DNA of 62,167 bases from Mycolicibacterium iranicum (GTDB taxonomy: Bacteria > Actinomycetota > Actinomycetes > Mycobacteriales > Mycobacteriaceae), in the NCBI RefSeq assembly GCF_002101705.1, contig NZ_LQPC01000045.1, forward strand, positions 1 through 62,167. The letters are read 5' to 3'. Below the pieces are notes generated by a model. It worked only from the letters and a program-made list of their open reading frames with translations. It did not search any database and was not told where the DNA came from. This document shows positions 59,386 through 62,167 of this stretch, one piece after another. How positions within the stretch are numbered: the stretch's first letter is position 1; each line of letters starts with the position of its first letter. The position numbers and the translations under genes are program-made.

Positions 59386-60807
59386 CTACAACCCGCTGGC
59401 CCGCAGAACCTCGCATAATGCGGAAACCGCTGCGGGAAAGGCATGTTCGGCCGGCGCCGCGAATCCCACGACCAAGCCGTCCGGATCGGGAACGCCAGGC
59501 CCGGCCAGCGGATGCCGCATGATCGACAACCCGGACAGGGCGACGCCGGCTCCCCCAGCGCGTCGCAGCACCTCGGGTTCGGCGCCGTCGGGAAGCGTGA
59601 CAAGAGCATTCACTCCGGCGGCGAGCCCGCTGACCCCCACCTCGAACGGGGCGAGGGCGGAGACGAGAGCATCGCGGCGACGCCGGTACCGCATCCGCAT
59701 CCGCCGGATGTGCCGGTCGTAGAACCCCGATGCGATGAACTCCGCCAACGTGAGCTGGGAGATCGCGTCGACGTAGAACGGGTGGCCCCCCGCCGTGGCG
59801 ATCACGGGATCCACGAGGCGTTCTGGCAACACCATCCACCCCAGGCGGAGAACCTGCGACAGGCTCTTGCTCGTCGATCCGAGATAGGCGACGCGATCGG
59901 GTCGTAGCGCCTGCAGCGCGCCCACGGGCTGACGGTCGTACCGGAACTCGCCGTCGTAGTCGTCGTCGAGGACGAACCCTCCTGTGCGCTGGGCCCATTC
60001 GACCACGGCGGTGCGTCGCGACGGGTGCAGGGACATGCCCAACGGGTTGTGGTGAGCGGGAGTCAGCAGCACTGAACCGACGCTCAGTCCGTCGAGTTCC
60101 TCGACGATGGCTCCTTTTTCGTCGATTCCGATCGGCACAGTGGACGCCCCGCACTCGTCGATGGCGTCCCGGAACAGGAATAGTCCGTACGCTTCGACGG
60201 CGACGGGATCGCCGATCGTCCGGACAAGCAGTTGCACTGCCTGACGGACCCCGGCGCAGATTACGACAGAGTCCGGCGACACCCTCACGCCGCGGGCGCG
60301 GGCGAGATATTCGGCGAGTGCAGAACGCAATTCAGGCCGCCCGCGTGGATCACCCACCCGGAGGGCTTCGGTGGGAGCGTTCATCAGCGCCTTGCGCATG
60401 CAGGTTGCCCATTGGGCTCGCGGGAACTCCGCGACGTCCGGAGATCCTGGCATGAGGTTGTGCACGGCAACCACGCGCGCTCCGTACGGGCGAGACGGCA
60501 GCGCCGCCCGCGGAGCAGACGACGTGCCCGCGACCCACGTCCCGGCTCCCTGCCGCGATGCCAGCCAGCCTTCGGCCACCAATTCGGCATAGGCATCGGC
60601 GACGGTGTTGCGGGCCAACCCCAGGTCGGCGGCCAGTGTCCGCGAGGGCGGCAGCACCGTGCCATTCGCCAGGCGACCGGACCGCACCGAGTCGCGAAGG
60701 GCCGCGATGAGCGCATCCTTGGTGCCACGGGCACCGGGCGTCAGGGCTTCGCGGAGGTCCAGGTGAAGGTCCCGCGTCCCAGAATTGGCCCATGAATGCA
60801 CGTCCAT
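59386..60807 (-). CDS. MocR/PdxR-like regulator (GntR HTH plus aminotransferase domain)
   Basis: A 473-residue regulator. The winged helix at about 24-90 contains LPPSRTLAADLGLARNTVADAYAELVAEGWL, followed by a linker and a fold type I aminotransferase domain with the PLP-binding Lys in YLGSTSKSLSQVLRLGW (about 306). It is expected to sense PLP or an amino compound and control the divergent AhpD-like gene and perhaps itself. ATG 60807 (MDVHSWANSG) was chosen; the frame reaches further upstream but into the neighbour's promoter and start. Confidence 0.93.
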   Translation of the reverse strand: MDVHSWANSGTRDLHLDLREALTPGARGTKDALIAALRDSVRSGRLANGTVLPPSRTLAADLGLARNTVADAYAELVAEGWLASRQGAGTWVAGTSSAPRAALPSRPYGARVVAVHNLMPGSPDVAEFPRAQWATCMRKALMNAPTEALRVGDPRGRPELRSALAEYLARARGVRVSPDSVVICAGVRQAVQLLVRTIGDPVAVEAYGLFLFRDAIDECGASTVPIGIDEKGAIVEELDGLSVGSVLLTPAHHNPLGMSLHPSRRTAVVEWAQRTGGFVLDDDYDGEFRYDRQPVGALQALRPDRVAYLGSTSKSLSQVLRLGWMVLPERLVDPVIATAGGHPFYVDAISQLTLAEFIASGFYDRHIRRMRMRYRRRRDALVSALAPFEVGVSGLAAGVNALVTLPDGAEPEVLRRAGGAGVALSGLSIMRHPLAGPGVPDPDGLVVGFAAPAEHAFPAAVSALCEVLRASGL

Positions 60808-60850
60808 ATTGAACCATCGAGGCGGGACATTTCGGTTTAGCGTCGAAACC
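60808..60850. promoter_or_regulatory. Divergent promoter region of MocR and AhpD genes
   Basis: The 43-bp gap must hold promoters for both genes. It contains AACC (60812-60815) with an inverted GGTT (60834-60837) and a direct near-repeat GAACCAT/GAAACCAT (60811 and 60845), arrangements that suit MocR dimers, which bind direct or inverted half-sites. The second half-site overlaps the AhpD start codon. Confidence 0.35.
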
Positions 60851-61312
60851 ATGACACAGACACACACCACCCAGAGCCGCATCAAGATCTACAAGACCTC
60901 CCCCGAGCTGTTCGATGCGATGATGACGCTGTCGGCAGCCTCGGCCAAGGACGTCGATCCCGAGCTCGGCGAGCTCATCAAAATCCGTGCGTCACAGATC
61001 AATCGATGCGCCTTCTGCCTCGACATGCACACCCGGGACGCCCGCAAGATGGGCGTGAGTGAACAGAAGCTGGACGTGCTCTCCGCGTGGACCGAGGCCG
61101 GCGACCTGTTCGACGAGACCGAGCGCGCCGCGCTGGCGCTGACGGAAGCCGTCACCGTGCTCGGCGCCGACGGCGTCCCCGACGACGTCTACGAGGACGC
61201 GGCAGGCGTGTTCTCCGACCGGGAACTCGGCCAGGTCATCGCGATGATCGTCACCATCAACGCCTGGAACCGGATCAACGTCGCGGTCCACGCCGAGATC
61301 CCGCGCCGCTGA
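60851..61312 (+). CDS. Carboxymuconolactone decarboxylase/AhpD-like protein
   Basis: A 153-residue protein of the AhpD-core type. The redox motif CAFCLDMHTRDARKMG gives Cys at about 53 and 56 and His at about 60, the pattern for peroxide-reducing alkylhydroperoxidases rather than the decarboxylase. Usually a trimer or hexamer. It is the target candidate of the adjacent MocR regulator. The start ATG at 60851 (MTQTHTTQSR) is favoured over an in-frame upstream one that would lie across the MocR start. The APH-type gene follows after 15 bp. Confidence 0.93.
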   Translation: MTQTHTTQSRIKIYKTSPELFDAMMTLSAASAKDVDPELGELIKIRASQINRCAFCLDMHTRDARKMGVSEQKLDVLSAWTEAGDLFDETERAALALTEAVTVLGADGVPDDVYEDAAGVFSDRELGQVIAMIVTINAWNRINVAVHAEIPRR

Positions 61313-61327
61313 CCTACCGTCAGCACT

Positions 61328-62089
61328 GTGGAAACCCGTTCCGGTGCGCAGATCGTGTTCGACGGCGATGTCGTCCACAAGCTGCACCGGGCCGGGACGA
61401 ACCCCGCGCTGCTGACGCAGCGCCTCCGAATCGCCGAAGCGTCCGAGGTGCTGCTGTCTCCGCTGTCAGTCGTGCCCGAGGCCATCGGGGATCGTTGGCA
61501 GACCAGCTGGCCGCGAGTGGAAACCGTTGCTGCAGAGCCGGAATCGGTGCCGTGGCCCGCTGCTTCCGCAGTCTTGGCGAAGCTGCACACCGAACCCGTC
61601 ACCGTCGGTGGTCCAGCCCACGGCTGGCCGCAACGGCTGCGGCGCGCGGTCGACAATCTGCGGGGCAGACCAGGCGCGGTGCAGCGAACCGTCCAGGTCG
61701 CCGCCGCGAACCTGCCCGACGTCGTGTGGCGCTCCGGATCGCCGGGCCGGCCACGGACACTGGTGCACGGCGACTGGCATCTCGGTCAGCTCGGCAGGAT
61801 GTCGGCGCGGTGGCAGCTCATCGACATCGACGACGTCGGCCTCGGCGATCCGGTGTGGGATCTGGCGCGGCCCGCGGGTTTCTGGGCCGCCGGCCTGATC
61901 CCGGACGACGACTGGGCGGCGTTCCTCGACGCCTACGACGGGCCGGCGCTGCCGAAGGGCGACCCGTGGCCCGTCCTCGAGCCCTTCGCACGCGCAGCCG
62001 TCATCCATTCGGCGGCTTCGGGACTCGTCCATGGAGACACCGACGACGCGCAGCAGGCCCTTGTCGAAGCGTGTGCGCGGATGGGCTAG
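61328..62089 (+). CDS. APH-type phosphotransferase
   Basis: A 253-residue kinase-fold protein with VHGDWHLGQ at about 144-152 and IDIDDVGLGDPVWDLARP at about 164-181, the catalytic loop and metal site of the aminoglycoside phosphotransferase/choline kinase group. The N-lobe is short. The substrate is unknown. The start is GTG at 61328. It is probably co-transcribed with the AhpD gene. Its stop lies 1 bp from the apparent IS end, and the last bases are shared with the opposite-strand transposase frame. Confidence 0.85.
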   Translation: METRSGAQIVFDGDVVHKLHRAGTNPALLTQRLRIAEASEVLLSPLSVVPEAIGDRWQTSWPRVETVAAEPESVPWPAASAVLAKLHTEPVTVGGPAHGWPQRLRRAVDNLRGRPGAVQRTVQVAAANLPDVVWRSGSPGRPRTLVHGDWHLGQLGRMSARWQLIDIDDVGLGDPVWDLARPAGFWAAGLIPDDDWAAFLDAYDGPALPKGDPWPVLEPFARAAVIHSAASGLVHGDTDDAQQALVEACARMG

Positions 62090-62167
62090 CTGTACTGACC
62101 TGAGAGGTTAGGTACGCGGCTGGCTGGTGGTTGACCGCCGAGTGCGGTGTGGCCGCGGTGGTGATTG
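62086..62167 (-). mobile_element. IS481-type transposase, C-terminal end (cut by window edge)
   Basis: The minus strand reads NHHRGHTALGGQPPASRVPNLSGQYS then a stop at 62088-62086, the typical C-terminus of IS481/IS3-group DDE transposases (N-HR-H-ALGG-PP). The body lies beyond the window. The plus-strand TGTACTGACC from 62091 resembles the TGT-ending terminal inverted repeat of such elements, so the IS probably ends at 62091 and its stop codon is supplied by flanking DNA. It overlaps the APH stop by 4 bp. Confidence 0.8.

Overview
This 62 kb window is from a high-G+C actinobacterium of the mycolic-acid group. The gene content and order match the arabinogalactan/mycolate cell-wall region of Mycobacterium (the Rv3789 to Rv3839 interval of M. 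tuberculosis, inverted). The lack of PE/PPE genes and the presence of accessory genes suggest a fast-growing Mycolicibacterium; the species cannot be fixed from sequence alone. Names below rest on remembered family motifs and synteny, because no database search was run.

Left end (1-9600). An iron-box-controlled DUF2470 gene, a CPBP membrane protease-like gene and the start of a proline-rich protein run leftward. Next come pheA-gpm2, a small Cys-rich protein, a minimal zincin, a septum-formation-domain membrane protein, serS, an overlapping-type pair (small protein plus metallo-beta-lactamase/Rieske oxygenase-like protein) and an APH-type kinase. 9645-14773: two tandem PlsC-type acyltransferases, a HAD phosphatase and a large LuxR-type ATPase regulator.

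Cell-wall core (14770-37253). A PGRP-type amidase with LGFP repeats and erp (exported repetitive protein) face left. The rightward glf-glfT2-PAP2 phosphatase-ubiA-aftB operon builds the galactan, makes decaprenyl-phosphoribose and adds terminal arabinose. fbpA and fbpD (antigen 85/MPT51) follow, then a DUF732 lipoprotein-like gene, the cutinase-like culp6, and fadD32-pks13-accD4, which performs the final mycolate condensation.

Accessory island (37433-42742). It holds a seven-blade YVTN propeller exported protein, a DUF4331 protein behind a TetR-like palindrome, a membrane Ser/Thr kinase, and a metallo-beta-lactamase gene coupled to the 3' end of embB.

Arabinan operon (56999 down to 42739, minus strand). 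The order is GtrA-dprE1-dprE2-aftA-embC-embA-embB, with almost every junction overlapping or only a few bases long: DprE1/DprE2 make decaprenylphosphoryl-arabinose, AftA primes arabinan and Emb proteins extend it.

Right end. A 13E12/DUF222 HNH protein gene with a perfect mycobacterial SOS box over its start codon, a deazaflavin-dependent nitroreductase, a divergent MocR regulator/AhpD pair, an APH-type kinase, and the 3' end of an IS481-type transposase cut by the window edge.

The most unusual structures are short tandem repeats at the translational junctions of cell-wall genes. Three GTG starts lie 36 bp apart at embA/embB. A 35-bp repeat between the PAP2 gene and ubiA creates an 11-codon relay reading frame joined to both neighbours by ATGA overlaps. 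A 31-bp triplicate lies just ahead of glf. No stretch over 300 bp lacks a gene, and no tRNA, rRNA or CRISPR array was recognised.
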